A stretch of DNA of 64,000 nucleotides, taken from NCBI GenBank assembly GCA_007115705.1, contig QXEO01000243.1, positions 1 to 64,000 of the forward strand. Reading direction: 5' to 3'. How positions within the stretch are numbered: the first letter of the stretch is position 1; each line of letters starts with the position of its first letter. Position numbers and translations under genes: made by a program. This stretch comes from Dactylis glomerata. Taxonomy: Eukaryota > Streptophyta > Magnoliopsida > Poales > Poaceae. The notes beneath the pieces are model-generated. The model made no database searches, was not told the origin of the DNA, and saw only the letters and a program-made list of their open reading frames with translations. This document shows, in pieces, positions 22,179 to 34,590 of this stretch.

Positions 22179-22516
22179 GTAACAGTTCTAGTCAGAAAAG
22201 TTTCGCCAAAAGCTCTTCCTTTAATATTTTTGCTGTTTTTACTAAATATTAAAAATCATGAGACGAAAACGGGCAGGAAAAAGAGTCCGTGTGCCTCTCA
22301 CACACAGGTGGCGCGGGCCCACCCCTGGCCGCGCCACCTAGGTGTGAGAGCACCCCAGAACTCGTTTCCGTCCCGGTTTCCTCCTGTGATTTCATTTTGA
22401 TGTATAATTTTTGCCTATTTAACCCTCTGGAGTCCCCGAGGTCTGTATATCGTTTTCTCGTCGTGCTTTGTTTCGAGCTATTTCTGTCAGGGATTGCTCT
22501 CGGCTTGGGAGTTACA
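22179..22516 (+). other. E1 spacer between pol and ORF3 with GC-rich hairpin
   Basis: Contains CTCTCACACACAGGTGGCGC and, after a short loop, GGCCGCGCCACCTAGGTGTGAGAG, a long imperfect inverted repeat (about 22295-22350) resembling the LTR palindrome. Probably the leader of ORF3. Confidence 0.6.
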
Positions 22517-23017
22517 ATGTCTTCGTCCGATCCATCTGAGGAGAACCCTCTTGTGGGTTCCATCAATCCGTACATGAGGGAGCTGAGGATGCATCTGAAG
22601 GAATTGTCACTCAAGGATGGGGAGTTGCAGATTAAAGATGTTCAAGGACCCAAGGGAGAAGGGAGTCTTGAAGCAAGGATGGAAGCACTGGAACAAGAAG
22701 TTTTCAAATACAAGAAGATGGCAGAACGCGAGGTGGACATTATCTATAGGATTAATCAAGAGCTTGTTGCCAAGTACAAGAAGGAGACTACAGAGCTCTG
22801 GAAGGATGTCATCTCACTCTAGGAGACGACTAGCCAATTACAAGCACAACTCTACGACGTGCAGAACCAAAATTGTGAGTATGAAGCTAGATTTCAACAA
22901 ATGGGTGCTGCTGCAAGTTTCAGGATTTTGGAGACCAAGACATCCTTCCTTGATGGAGGACCTCTGCCTTGGAAGTATGACAATGAAGATTATCCACCAC
23001 CACCGCCAAAGGAGTAA
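22517..23017 (+). pseudogene. E1 ORF3, coiled-coil protein downstream of pol, one stop
   Basis: 166-codon frame starting MSSSDPSEENPL, with a heptad-rich middle (LKELSLKDGELQIKDVQGPK, then ARMEALEQEVFKYKKMAERE) and a Pro-rich C terminus ending PPPPPPKE. An in-frame TAG at 22820-22822 replaces the CAA found in E2. The same-length ORF occurs in E2 at 33752-34252. The position after pol is where Athila elements carry an env-like ORF, but no signal peptide or membrane segment is visible, so env is not claimed. Confidence 0.7.
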
Positions 23018-24690
23018 TTCGTCATCGGTATAGGCACCCCCTTGGCTTGTTTCAAGCTTGGGGGAGTGCCGCGGTATCACATCATTACCTTTTGCTCATT
23101 TACTTTTCAAGTAGAGTCATATCATGAATAGAGAAGTTATCTTATAGAATAGTTTGCAGTTTGGAAGTATCCTCCTTAGTTGGTTATCTATGTATCCCTT
23201 GGTGTGAGTTGCGGTAATAAAATATTAATGAGAAGCTTTATCGTTTACTTTCCGCGCACTTTATGTTAGTTGGCAATCTCTCTCGTATGACTAGTCTTGT
23301 TGATTGGTATTGGTATCACTTTGGGAGCATGAGTAAATTTAGTTGGTTTTGGCAAACCTAGCTTGGTCAGTAGCAACTTTACCTTGAGGTTTGAGTAGAA
23401 AAGAATAAAGAAGTGCTTGTAGTTACATCACTTCAGTTTTCCTTATGTTTGGCTTATAACTATTGTTATTCCTGAAGTCAAAATCGTTGTACCTTCAAGG
23501 GAGTTTGCATGATTGTTCTTATTATATGTATGTTTGTTTGTTACATGCAACTCTTATGCTTGCTACCTAGCCTTGCTAACCAAAAACCTGTACTGAGAGG
23601 AAATACTTCTCGTGCATCCAATTCCCAAAAGCCAAGTCACTTCCAAAGAGTCCACTATAAATTCCTATGCATGGTATTTCAAGCCATTCCAAGTAAATTT
23701 TCATGTGCTACCTTTCAAAAACCTTCAAACACTTCTCATTTTGTGCCACTGTTTTTAGCTCATGAGGACGTAGTGGATGGGTTTGTTATCTTCCATACTA
23801 AATTGAGTACCCCTCGACTAGGCAGCTTCATCTGCTCGTCATTAATTTTGCAAGGGAGCTGGTCAGACCATTATAATCTCAAAAAGAAAAGAAAAGAGCA
23901 CTCCTCCATGGTATGTGAAAGTTGGTTGGCACCCGATGGAATCGGTTAGCCATGGTTTGAGAAAGGAAAAAGGTGGGGAGGAGTGCAAAGCTATAAAAGA
24001 GCACCAAAGTGCCAATTAATCAAACATCTCGGAACCGCTCTCACTTGTTTAGTATGGAAGATATCAAGAACTCCGTTGCTAGTCGTTGACAAAAGCAACC
24101 ACCTCTCAAAATAACTTCTTACCTCTGTTTTACAAATGAAAAGCTCTAGCACATGTTTAATCCCTGCTTCCCTCTGCGAAGGGCCTATCTTTACTTTTAT
24201 GTTAAGTCAACCTATTTCCCTCTATCTAAAGCAAGCATTTGAGTTGTTATGTTTCACTCATCCATATGTTGATCCGTTTAATCATGTTTACTATCTTCCT
24301 TGTTTTGTATAATGCTTTTGTCTGAAGGAATATATCTTTGAAAGCTTTCTATGAATGCAAAAGTTTACCTTGTTGAGCATATGGCCTTTGCTATGTTAGC
24401 TCTGTTTTAAAAGGCTCTGTTTAAAATAAAGAATAGCTTGTTCATCGTTCTTTGACCAAGAACTAAGGTTTGCCATTGCCAATTATAGTTTACCTTGTGC
24501 ATCTTTACATGTGATTCCCTTTTACCCATTGCAAGTCTATATCTTATAAAGGGAAGTTGCTGTCAATTATAATTTGTGCCTTGGTGAATGTGATGCTTCT
24601 TGTCTGTATTTTGATTATCGACACTTCACTCCATAAACCTGTGGTCATGTTTACCGAGTTTAGTTTTCGCTTGGGGACAAGCGAGGTCTA
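23018..24690 (+). other. E1 3' noncoding region with conserved blocks
   Basis: No long frame. It holds an internal polypurine-tract copy AAGCTTGGGGGAGTG (23054-23068), a block CGTGCATCCAATTCCCAAAA (from 23611), and CTTCCCTCTGCGAAGGGCCT (from 24167) followed by ACTTTTATGTTAAGTCA. The last two recur in E2 and in E3, which has no pol. Confidence 0.75.
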
Positions 24691-24703
24691 AGCTTGGGGG
24701 GGT
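24690..24703 (+). promoter_or_regulatory. Polypurine tract of E1
   Basis: AAGCTTGGGGGGGT directly before the 3' LTR TGATACG. It primes plus-strand synthesis in LTR elements. Confidence 0.8.
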
Positions 24704-26211
24704 TGATACGTCCATTTTGCATCACTATTTTGTATCATAATTTACTGTTATTCATTGATATATTTCATATTTAGAGTTGATACTTATGTTATTTCCTTTG
24801 TTTTCACATGTTTGATGATCTTTGGAGGAGTTGCTGCCGGAGTCAGGATTCTGCTGGAAAAAGGACCATCAAGGGACCATATTTTGAAGATCAGGAAAAT
24901 TCCAAAAAATACCAGTAAATTATATTTTCCAAGAAGACTCAGGAAGCCAGAAGGAGGAGTCGAGAGGTGCCAGGAGGGGCCCACACGCCAGGGTGGCGCG
25001 GCCAGGCCCCTGGCCGCGCCAGCCCTATGCGAGGCCGCCCTGGCCCACCTCTGGTCTCGCCCCTGCGCGTACTTCATCGTCCCCGAAAACCTAAGTCAAG
25101 GGGGGCTCAGAGTTAGACACCGCCGCCTCTGCGGGGCGGAAAACACCAGAGAGAGAAAAGCTCTCCGGCAGGCAGAAATCTGCTGGGGAAATTCCTTCCC
25201 GGAGAGGGGAGATCGTCGCCATCGTCATCACCATCACACCGGACTTCATCGGGATCATCGTCGTCATCATCTCCATCACCAGCACCTTCATCTCCACCAT
25301 CACCTCGCCATCCCGCTGTAACATCTTGAGTTGGATCTTGTTATATTCATAGGGGAAACTTTCCCGGTGTTGATTACCCTTGTAGTTGATGCTATTGAGT
25401 GGAACCGTTGAATTAAGGTTTATGTTCAGATTGTTATTTACCATTATTTCACCTCTGATCATGATCCATATGATGTCTTGTGAGTAGTTCGTTTAGTTCT
25501 TGAGGACATGGGAGAAGTCAAGATGTTAGTAGTGAATTATTGTTGAGAAATAGTTAATGGTTTGATATTGTTGTGGTGCTATTTCACTAGTGGTGTCATG
25601 TGAACGTCGACTACATGATACTTCACCATTTATGGGCCTAGTGAGATGCATTGTGTATTTGGCTACCGATTGTGGGGTTGCTGGAGTGATAGAAACCTAA
25701 ACCTCCGTTGGAAAACCATTGCACCAGGGAGCGTAGGATCTTAGAGTTTAAGGCTGTGGTTAGATTTATCTTAATTACTTTCTTGTATTTGCGGATGCTT
25801 GCAAGGGGTATAATCACAAGTGTGTATTTATCCTAGTAAGGGTAGTGCGCTAGCACAGGTTCACCCCCATAACACCTATCAAACCAATAAAGGCTATTGG
25901 CTTTATGAAGCGAAAGCTCTTGACAGAAACTCTCGTGTGTCCTCGAGAACGTTTGGTTATTATAAGTACACAACCGGCTTGTCCTTTGCTGAAGAAAGGA
26001 TTGGGCCACTTGCTGCAATTGTTACTACTGTCTTTTATTTACTCGCACTTTATTTACTCGTGTTACCAAATACCCCTGAAAACCTGTTTGCTAGTATTTA
26101 CAGTGATTCCTTGATCAAAACCGCTCATCAACACCTTCTGCTCCTCGTTGGGTTCGACACTCTTATTTATCGAAAGTACTACGATACACCCCCTATACTT
26201 GTGGGTCATCA
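24704..26211 (+). mobile_element. 3' LTR of E1
   Basis: 1,508 bp, TGATACGTCC to GGGTCATCA. It is followed at 26212 by truncated copia LTR sequence. Palindrome at about 24995-25020. Confidence 0.95.
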
Positions 26212-27031
26212 CTTCACTAAGGCATTTCTTCACAATTCCATTATCACCAAATAGATGACAAGCTTCAAACATATGATCTTCTCGAGATGCTTATCTTGAA
26301 ACTTGCACTTCTCAACCTTGATGACAACCACCACTTGATGTCATCCTTTCATGGGCTATATGAAATCTCACTAGTGATGCATATCCATGACACAATACCT
26401 AACCCACATAGACAACACAAACACACATATGTAATGGGTTAGTTCACAAAGCATAATTGACAAACCATACCATACCACAAGACCGATTGGTCCCATGTGG
26501 CACATTCCTTATGCTTCATGTGTTGACCAAACTAGAATCCAATCTTTGATCTTTGCCTTAGTCAACCTTGAATCTTCTCATGCTCTATCACAATATCTTG
26601 AGCCACATAAAGAATTCTTCATTTGATTGCATGCTCTAAGTATTAGTCAATCATATCTCAACTCATGAGACCATCATGACATCGACATAGAGCCATATCT
26701 TGAATTCTTCTCATGTAACCAAACTCTCAAGATCTTGAGACTCCTTGTCTTAGCACATAAGCTAAAGCATGGATTACTTGAGTTCTACACAAGAACTACA
26801 ACTCTTTTTCTTCTTCTTGATCATATTGGATTCATCTCTTCTATTCAATGATCTTGATGTCAATACTTAAGATATATCATTATCTTCATGGCATCCAAGC
26901 CTTAAATCCAACACATGGACTTCAAGCAATTCCTATAAACAATTCCTTCATAAAAAGCTCAATGTAAACATTAGTCCATAGGGATTGTCATTAATTACCA
27001 AAAACACACTTAGGGGCAATTTACCCTTACA
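26212..27031 (-). mobile_element. Truncated 3' LTR of the copia element
   Basis: Aligns without gaps to 55286-56105 (820 bp) with six substitutions by eye. Minus-strand start is TGTAAGGGTAAATTGCCCC. The remaining 1.8 kb of the LTR, including its TATA region, is missing at the E1 junction. Confidence 0.93.
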
Positions 27032-27043
27032 ATCTCCCCCATT
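27032..27043 (-). promoter_or_regulatory. Polypurine tract of the copia element
   Basis: AATGGGGGAGAT on the minus strand, immediately before TGTAAGGG, a typical copia arrangement. Confidence 0.85.
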
Positions 27044-30000
27044 TTGGTAATTGATGACAATCTCAACAAGAGGATTTATATAATGAATGATAGAAACTAA
27101 TATGCAACTTATCCGAGAATAAATTGCATACAAGAGGTTGTATTTGATATGGTCAAGTAACACAAAGCTACTACCACATTTCAAAATCAATTGTACTCAC
27201 ATAAACTACAACAAATATGGTTGATGTGAGTGCAACCAAAATATATAGAGCAAACTCCCCCACAATATATGCACATGTGATGAACTTGAATTTCATTGCA
27301 TACATTGTCAAGATAAACCTTTGATGGAGTTTACACTATATATATTCAACCATGCAAAACATCTAACAAAGAAGAGATGCATGAAAGGTAAAACACTTAA
27401 GCACAAACCAAACTTAAGTATAAAAACCATTTCCCTTAAACCCTCTAAACTTCTCCCCCATTGGCAACAATTGCCAAAAGGGATGAAGGAATTTAGAAGG
27501 CCAATATAGTATGAGTTCCTCCCCAAGATGTGCATTTCTCATAAAAATGAGTGAAATCATATGCACTTATCAAATTAACAATATTTGGAGGAAGTCAAAC
27601 CATATTGAGGATCAAAGATTGCAAAAAGATGACATAGTGAAGGAAACTTCAACGAATGAAGCAAGCAAGCAATCAAGAGACCCAAAGAACCAATTGGACA
27701 CAAGAAGATGCGATGATAAGAGCTACTAGGTACTTTAAATGAAATAAGGAAGCTCCCCAAGGTTTATGCATAAATTTGAATTTTTGTTGCATTTGAATAC
27801 AATATGCACAAACATGGAATCCTCACTCCCTCTATATCATTTAAAATACAACCATGAGCATGAGAGAATACAAAAGAATCAATACGCTTATCAAAGTGAA
27901 CTTTAGTCCAAAAAGATTCACGAGATATGAGTGCGATAAGAAGCAATAAAGAATAAACAAGCACTCATAAATCAAGTTCTTACCAACACCATCAAGAACA
28001 AAATGGATAAGAAAGATGGCCGGCAAAGAACGAGGATATCAAGGGAAGAAATTAACACTCTTATGCATATACATTTCTAAGTGGACAAAAAATCATGATG
28101 AACAATCCACAAAGGAACATGTATACACAAGAGGTTAGTTGAAATTAAGGAAGACATGATATCCAAGAGAGAGTCATAGAATATACCAAATCACTTTGCT
28201 AGAAAGCATATATAGCTCAAGGCTCCATTTTCCATTATGGTATATTAATAAACTCCCCACGCAAAATCATCAAAGCCATCACAACTAGCAATAAGGGATC
28301 ACAAGATAGTCGGGATGCTTTGAAAGGCAACAAGCATAATAAAGAAGGGTACAACTTGCAACATTATCTATATTGCACATGAGAGAGCGTTGAGGAATTA
28401 ATATGCAATAAATTGCTAAAAAGGCATATTTGGGATTGGTGAATCATAAACATTATTTTATATACTTCCCATCATATGCAATCATCTCAACTTGCTCACA
28501 TATGAAATAAAGATATTTCTTTATAAGACCTTTGCAAGAACCGCAACATTTGCAAATAAATATTATCATGCCAAGAACCAACCTACAAGAGTTGGGATGC
28601 TAGAAAAGTATGCATGAATGTTATACTTGTTACCGAGATAGCAATGGTGTGATGTAGTAGATAAGAGTTCACCGATCATCCTAGCTTGGCTCCAATAATC
28701 ATATGGTGATAACACCTTCCTTAAAAATGAGACAAGCATCCATTGCATCTCCAATGTACCTAAGACACATTCAAGTACATCTTGGTCCCCAAACTTATTG
28801 GGTCCAAAGTGGTTAGACTAACCACAATACATATGATAGACTCCATATAAATATGTGCATAGTTATAGATGAAATTTGAATTTCATGCACATCTTAGCCA
28901 TTTAGGATTTGATGGAGTATAACATATATATTGGATCAAAGAAAGCTACTAAGATACAAAATTAAGCATAAAGAGAATATGCATGCACCTATCTTTCAAG
29001 ATCCAAAGAAGATACAATTTAGACAAAAACACCAAGAGTACAAGTAGTTATAAAAGGTGTGGTAAAACACATTTGTTGTCCAAATGATATCAAAGGAACA
29101 AATCAACAAATGATTTATTCAACAAAATTCAACGAATGAACCTAACAACTCATTGAGCAAGAAAGAAATATAAAAAAAACACACATGCTCAAATATTTAT
29201 CTCATTCAAGCAAATAAATCATAGAAGAAGGAATGAGATAACTAACTCCCAAAAGAGCAAGGTTCCAACAAATAAACCAAACCCTCTACACTTTTTACAA
29301 TGGCACAAGTACGAAAAGAAAAAAACGGTTTGTCTTACATCAGCACACACTTGATGGGGATCAAGAGATGAGACGAAGTCAAGCAAAAGGATCCTCAAGA
29401 AGGCAAATAAGACAACGGGAGTCAAAATAATTTCTTGGAAAGAAATAAGGGCAATAAGAGGCAAATTCCAAGGTGAAGATGATCTAGAGGAATTACCATG
29501 CATATATACGAATACCAATTGTCAAAGACAAGAAGTTCATATTGGAATTATTTTCCGGTGGTGTATTTCAAAGATATTCAAGATCAACTTCACAATAAAA
29601 GGCATATGGTTAAATATTCAAATTAAGCACCATGCACAAAAAAGGATTCTTGGTAGCTCCAAAAATAGTCAAACAATCATGCAAAGCAATGATTAGAGTA
29701 ACTAGAAGCAAACGGCTTCCTACTTATGATATATATATATATAAATATATTTGAGTGAAACCGCACCAAGAATTCTTACTCAAACCAAGCCCAAATAAAT
29801 GAGCAACAAAATGTTTTAAGAAAGAATGTAACATGCCACCTAGGAACAAGATAATTAACAATATCAACTCTAAGTGGCAATACCTCAAATGTTCACATTT
29901 CCTAGGCTTGTGATATGCACAAGGCATATTACTCACCCATAATGTGATATTCAATTCTTTACTACAAGAGGCAAATAAAATCCAACTAGAGATAATTAAT

Positions 30001-30503
30001 GGAGATATAAAATTTAAATCTCTCATGAGCATGGCATACCACATAGTGACTAGATAATCTTGCAATATCAATACTAAGTGGTATTACTCATGTGCACACA
30101 TTTATAGGATTGTGAGATGCCAATGGCAAATCACTCCCCCAAAATGGGATGTTCCATTAATCACTCGATAAGAGCCAAATAAGATACCATAAAGATGCAT
30201 TAGAGGCTCAAAGCAAACACACAAGTATATGATGTGCCAAACAACCAACACCTACTTGAATACACAAGATAAGTAGGTATAAGGAACAACATATACAAAC
30301 ACATACTTGGTACAAAACCAAAACATGCAAAGGGGCAAGTAACTTATAATATAAAGAGGTTAAGTACAAGTTACCGCAAAGAGGCACATTGGATATAAGA
30401 TGATAGTGTCAATGAATTGGCTTGATAAAATAAAATTAATGAAGATCCCTTAATTCTTCATGAGGTAGCCAAGTCTCCAATGCCCTCCACAATCACCTAT
30501 TGA
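27044..30503 (-). other. Copia noncoding 3' region, no pol
   Basis: About 3.46 kb of AT-rich sequence with no frame longer than about 115 codons and no INT or RT motif on either strand. It holds a second GGGGGAGAAGTTTAGAGG tract (about 27444-27463) and a diverged duplication, AATATCAACTCTAAGTGGC at 29858 and AATATCAATACTAAGTGGT at 30065, extending over 100 bp or more. Long noncoding interiors are typical of non-autonomous elements. Confidence 0.7.
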
Positions 30504-30549
30504 TCAAGTTTTAGCTTGTTGGTCCCCAACCAAGTTGGGTCCTAAGAGG

Positions 30550-30554
30550 TTAGT
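30550..30554. repeat. E2 target-site duplication, left copy
   Basis: TTAGT, identical to 40949-40953. Removing E2 and one copy keeps the copia gag frame open. Confidence 0.97.
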
Positions 30555-32067
30555 TGATGACCCACAAGTATAGGGGGTGTATCGTAGTACTTTCGATAAA
30601 TAAGAGTGTCGAACCCAATGAGGAGCAGAAGGTGTTGATGAGAAGTTTTGATCAAGGAATCACTGTAAATACTAGCAAACAGGTTTTCAGAGGTATTTGG
30701 TAATGCGAATAAATAAAGTACGAGTAAATAAGAAACAGTAGTAACAATTGCAGCAAGTGGCCCAATCCTTTCTTCAGCAAAGGACAAGCCGGTTGTGTTC
30801 TTATAATAACCAAACGTTCTCGAGGACACACGGGAGTTTTCTGTCAAGAGCTTTCGCTTCATAGAGCCAATAGTATTTATTGGTTTGGTAAGTGTTATGG
30901 GGGTGAACCTGCGCTAGCGCACTACCCTTACTAGGATAAATACACACTTGTGATTATACCCCTTGCAAGCATCCGCAAATACAAGAAAGTAATTAAGATA
31001 AATCTAACCACAGCCTTAAACTCTATGATCCTACGCTCCCTGGTGCAATGGTTTCCCAACGGAGGTTTAGGTTTCTGTCACTCCAGCAACCCCACAATCG
31101 GGTAGCCAAATACACAATGCATCTCACTAGGCCCATAAATGGTGAAGTATCATGTAGTCGACGTTCACATGACACCACTAGTGAAATAGCACCACAACAA
31201 TATCAAACCACTAAATATTTCTCAACAATAATTCACTACTAACATCTTGACTTCTCCCATGTCCTCAAGAACTAAACGAACTACTCACAAGACATCATAT
31301 GGATCATGATCAGAGGTGAAATAATGGTAAATAACAATCTGAACATAAACCTTAATTCAACGGTTCCACTCAATAGCATCAACTACAAGGGTAATCAACA
31401 CCGGGAAAGTTTCCCCTATGAATATAACAAGATCCAACTCAAGATGTTACAGCGGGATGGCGAGGTGATGGTGGAGATGAAGGTGCTGGTGATGGAGATG
31501 ATGACGACGATGATCCCGATGAAGTCCGGTGCGATGGTGATGACGATGGCGACGATCTTCCCTCTCCGGGAAGGAATTTCCCCGGCAGATTTCTCTCTGT
31601 CGGAGAGCTTTTCTCTCTCTGTGTCCTCTGCCCCGCAGAGGCGGCTGTGTCTAACTCTGAACCCCCCCCTCACTTAGGTTTTCGGGGACGATCATGTACG
31701 CGAAGGGGGCGAGACCAGAAGTGGGCCAGGGCTCCCTCACACAGTGCTGGCGCGGCCAGGGGGCTGGCCGCGCCACCCTAGCGTGTGGGCCACCCCTGGC
31801 CTCTCTCGACTCCTCCTTCTGGCTTCGTGAGTCTTCTGATAAAATATAATTTCTGGGTATTTTTCTGGAATTTTCCTGATCTTCAAAATATGGTCTCTTG
31901 ATGGTCCTTTTTTCCAGCAGAATCCTGACTCCGGCAGCAACTCCTCCGATGATCATCAAACATGTGAAAACAAAGGAAATAACATAAGTATCATATCTAA
32001 ATATGAAATATATCAATGAATAACAGTAAATTATGATACAAAATAGTGATGCAAATTGGACGTATCA
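30555..32067 (-). mobile_element. 3' LTR of E2
   Basis: 1,513 bp. On the minus strand TGATACGTCC to GGGTCATCA. The GC-rich palindrome is near 31749-31774. Confidence 0.95.
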
Positions 32068-32080
32068 ACCCCCCCAAGCT
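32068..32080 (-). promoter_or_regulatory. Polypurine tract of E2
   Basis: AGCTTGGGGGGGT on the minus strand, adjacent to the 3' LTR. Confidence 0.8.
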
Positions 32081-33751
32081 TAGACCTCGCTTGTCCCCAA
32101 GCGAAAACTAAACTCGGTAAACATGACCACAGGTTTATGGAGTGAAGTGTCGATAATCAAAATACGGACAAGAAGCATCACATTCACTAAGGCACAAATT
32201 ATAATAGACAACAACTTCCCTTTATAAGATGCAAACTTGCAATAAGTAAAAGGGAATCACATGTAAAGATGCACAAGGTAAACTATAATTGGCAATGGCA
32301 AACCTTAGCTCTTGGTCAAAGAACGATGAACAAGCTATTCTTTCTTTAAGACGGAGCCTTTTAAAACAGAGCTAATAAAGCAAAGACTATATGCTCAACA
32401 AAGTAAACTTTTGCATTCATAGAAAGCTTTCAAAGATGTATTCCTTCAGACAAAGGCATTATACAAAACAAGGAAGATAGTAAACATGATTAAACGGATC
32501 AACATATGGATGTGTGAAACATAACAACTCAAATGCTTGCTTGAGACAGAGGGAAATAGGTTGACTCAACATAAAAGTAAAAGATAGGCCCTTCGCAGAG
32601 GGAAGCAGGGATTAAACATGTGCTAGAGCTTTTCATTTGTAAAACAGAAGTGAAAATTGTTTTGAGAGGTGGTTGCTTTTGTCAACGACTAGCAACAGAG
32701 TTCTTGATATCTTCCATACTAAACAAGTGAGAGCGGTTCCGAGATGTTTGATTAATTGGCACTTTGGTGCTCTTTTATAGCTTTGCACTCCTTCCCACCT
32801 TTTTCCTTTCTCAAACCATGGCTAACCGATTCCATCGGGTGCCGACCAACTTTCACATTCCATTGGAGGAGTGCCTTTTTTCTTTCTTTTGAGATTATAA
32901 TGGTCTGACCAGCTCCCTTGCAAAATTAATGACGAGCAGATGAAGTTGCCTAGTCGAGGGGTACTTAATTTAGTATGGAAGATAATAAACCCATCCACTA
33001 CGTCCTCATGAGCTAAAAATAGTGGCACAAAATAAGAAGTGTTTGAAAGTTTTTGAAAGGTAGCACATGAAAATTTACTTGGAATGGCTTAAAATACCAT
33101 GCATAGGAATTTATAGTGGACTCTTTGGAAGTGACTTGGCTTTTGGGAATTGGATGCACGAGAAGTATTTCCTCTCAGTACAGGTTTTTGGCTAGCAAGG
33201 TTGGGTAGCAAGCATAAGAGTTGCATAAAACAAACAAACATACATATAATAAGAACAATCATGCAAACTCCCTTGAAGGTACAACGATTTTAACTTTAAG
33301 AATAACAATGCTTATAAACCAAACATAAGGGAAACTGAAGTGATGTAACTACAAGCACTTCTTTATTCTTTTCTAAACAAACTTCAAGGTAAAGTTGCTA
33401 CTGACCAAGCTAGGTTTGCCAAAACCAACTAAATCTACTCATGTTCCCAATGTGATACCAATACCAATCAATAAGACTAGCCACATAAGAGAGATTGCAG
33501 ACTAACATAAAGTGCGCGAAAAGTAAATGATAGAACTTCTCATTAGTATTTCATTACCGCAACTCACACCAAGGGATACAGAGATAACTAACTAAGGAGG
33601 ATACTTCAACTGCAAACTATTCTATATGATAACTTCTCTATTCATGATAAGACTCTACTTGAAAAGTAAATGAACAAAAGGTAATGATGTGATACCGCGG
33701 CACTCCCCCAAGCTTGGAACAAGCCAAGGGGATGCCTATACCGATGACGAA
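32081..33751 (-). other. E2 3' noncoding region with conserved blocks
   Basis: Same blocks as E1: complement of CTTCCCTCTGCGAAGGGCCT at about 32588-32607, complement of CGTGCATCCAATTCCCAAAA ending near 33161, and an internal polypurine copy AAGCTTGGGGGAGTG (complement of 33701-33715) just after ORF3. Confidence 0.75.
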
Positions 33752-34252
33752 TTACTCCTTTGGTGGCGGCGGTGGGACTTCATCGTTGTCGTTCTTCCAA
33801 GGCAGAGGTCCTCCATCAAAGAAGGATGTCTTGGTCTCCAAAATCCTAAAACTTGCAGCAGCACTCATTTGTTGAAATCTAGCTTCATACTCACAATTTT
33901 GGTTATGCACATCGTAGAGTTGTGCTTGTAATTGGCTAGTGGTCTCTTGGAGTGAGAGGACATCCTTCCAAAGTTCTGTAGTCTCTTTCTTGTACTTGGC
34001 GACAAGCTCTTGATTAATCCTATAGATAATTTCCACTTCGCGTTCCGCCATCTTCTTGTATTTGAAAACTTCCTGTTCCAGTACTTCCATCCTTGCTTCG
34101 AGACTCCCTTCTCCCTTGGGTCCTTGAACATCTTTAATCTGCAACTCTCCATCCTTGAGTGACAACTCCTTCAGATGCATCTTCAGTTCCCTCATATACG
34201 GATTGATGGAACACGCGGGAGGGTTCTCTTTAGATGAACCAGACAAAGACAT
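33752..34252 (-). CDS. E2 ORF3, intact 166-aa coiled-coil protein after pol
   Basis: Open from ATG (34252) MSLSGSSKENPP to TAA at 33752. A central heptad-like region runs KMHLKELSLKDGELQIKD, then EVLEQEVFKYKKMAERE and LQETTSQLQAQLYDV. The C terminus is PPPPPPKE. Length and start match E1 exactly (501 nt). An upstream extension to 34480 is open but crosses the GC-rich hairpin and is less conserved, so the inner ATG was chosen. No signal peptide or membrane helix is visible from this start. No family recognised. Maintenance of the frame in two copies suggests recent function. It could be an env-position accessory or a structural protein. Confidence 0.7.
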   Translation of the reverse strand: MSLSGSSKENPPACSINPYMRELKMHLKELSLKDGELQIKDVQGPKGEGSLEARMEVLEQEVFKYKKMAEREVEIIYRINQELVAKYKKETTELWKDVLSLQETTSQLQAQLYDVHNQNCEYEARFQQMSAAASFRILETKTSFFDGGPLPWKNDNDEVPPPPPKE

Positions 34253-34590
34253 TATAACTTCAAAGCCGAGGGCAATTCCTGACAGAAACAGCTCGAAACA
34301 AAACACGACGAGAAAACGATATACAGACCTCGGGGACTCCGGGGGGTTAAATAGGCGAAAATTATACATCGAAACGAAACCACAGGAGGAAACCGGGACG
34401 AAAAAGAGTTCCGAGGTGTTCTCACACGTAGGTGGCGCGGCCAGGGGTGGGCCCGCGCCACGCGTGTGTGAGATACACACGGACTTCTTTTCCTCCCCGT
34501 TTTCGTCTCATGATTTTTCATATTTATTAAAAACAGCAAAAATATTAAAGGAAGAACTTTTCGCGAAACTTTTCTGACTAGAACTGTTAC
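34253..34590 (-). other. E2 spacer between pol and ORF3 with GC-rich hairpin
   Basis: Contains the inverted repeat around 34425-34470 (GGTGGCGCGGCCAGGGGTGG and its partner), the counterpart of 22295-22350 in E1. Confidence 0.6.

Larger units (their letters stand above)
15820..26211 (+). mobile_element. Athila-lineage Ty3/gypsy element E1, with two LTRs, no target duplication
   Basis: LTRs at 15820-17333 and 24704-26211 (1,514 and 1,508 bp, both TGATACGTCC...GGGTCATCA). Next come a tRNA-Asp primer site, a gag-pro-RT-RNH-INT frame with three nonsense codons, a downstream coiled-coil ORF, about 1.7 kb of noncoding 3' sequence and a polypurine tract. The 5 bp on the left are ATCCT and on the right CTTCA, so there is no duplication. 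The left flank is element B and the right flank is a copia LTR, so the present element probably arose by recombination between two copies. Confidence 0.93.
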
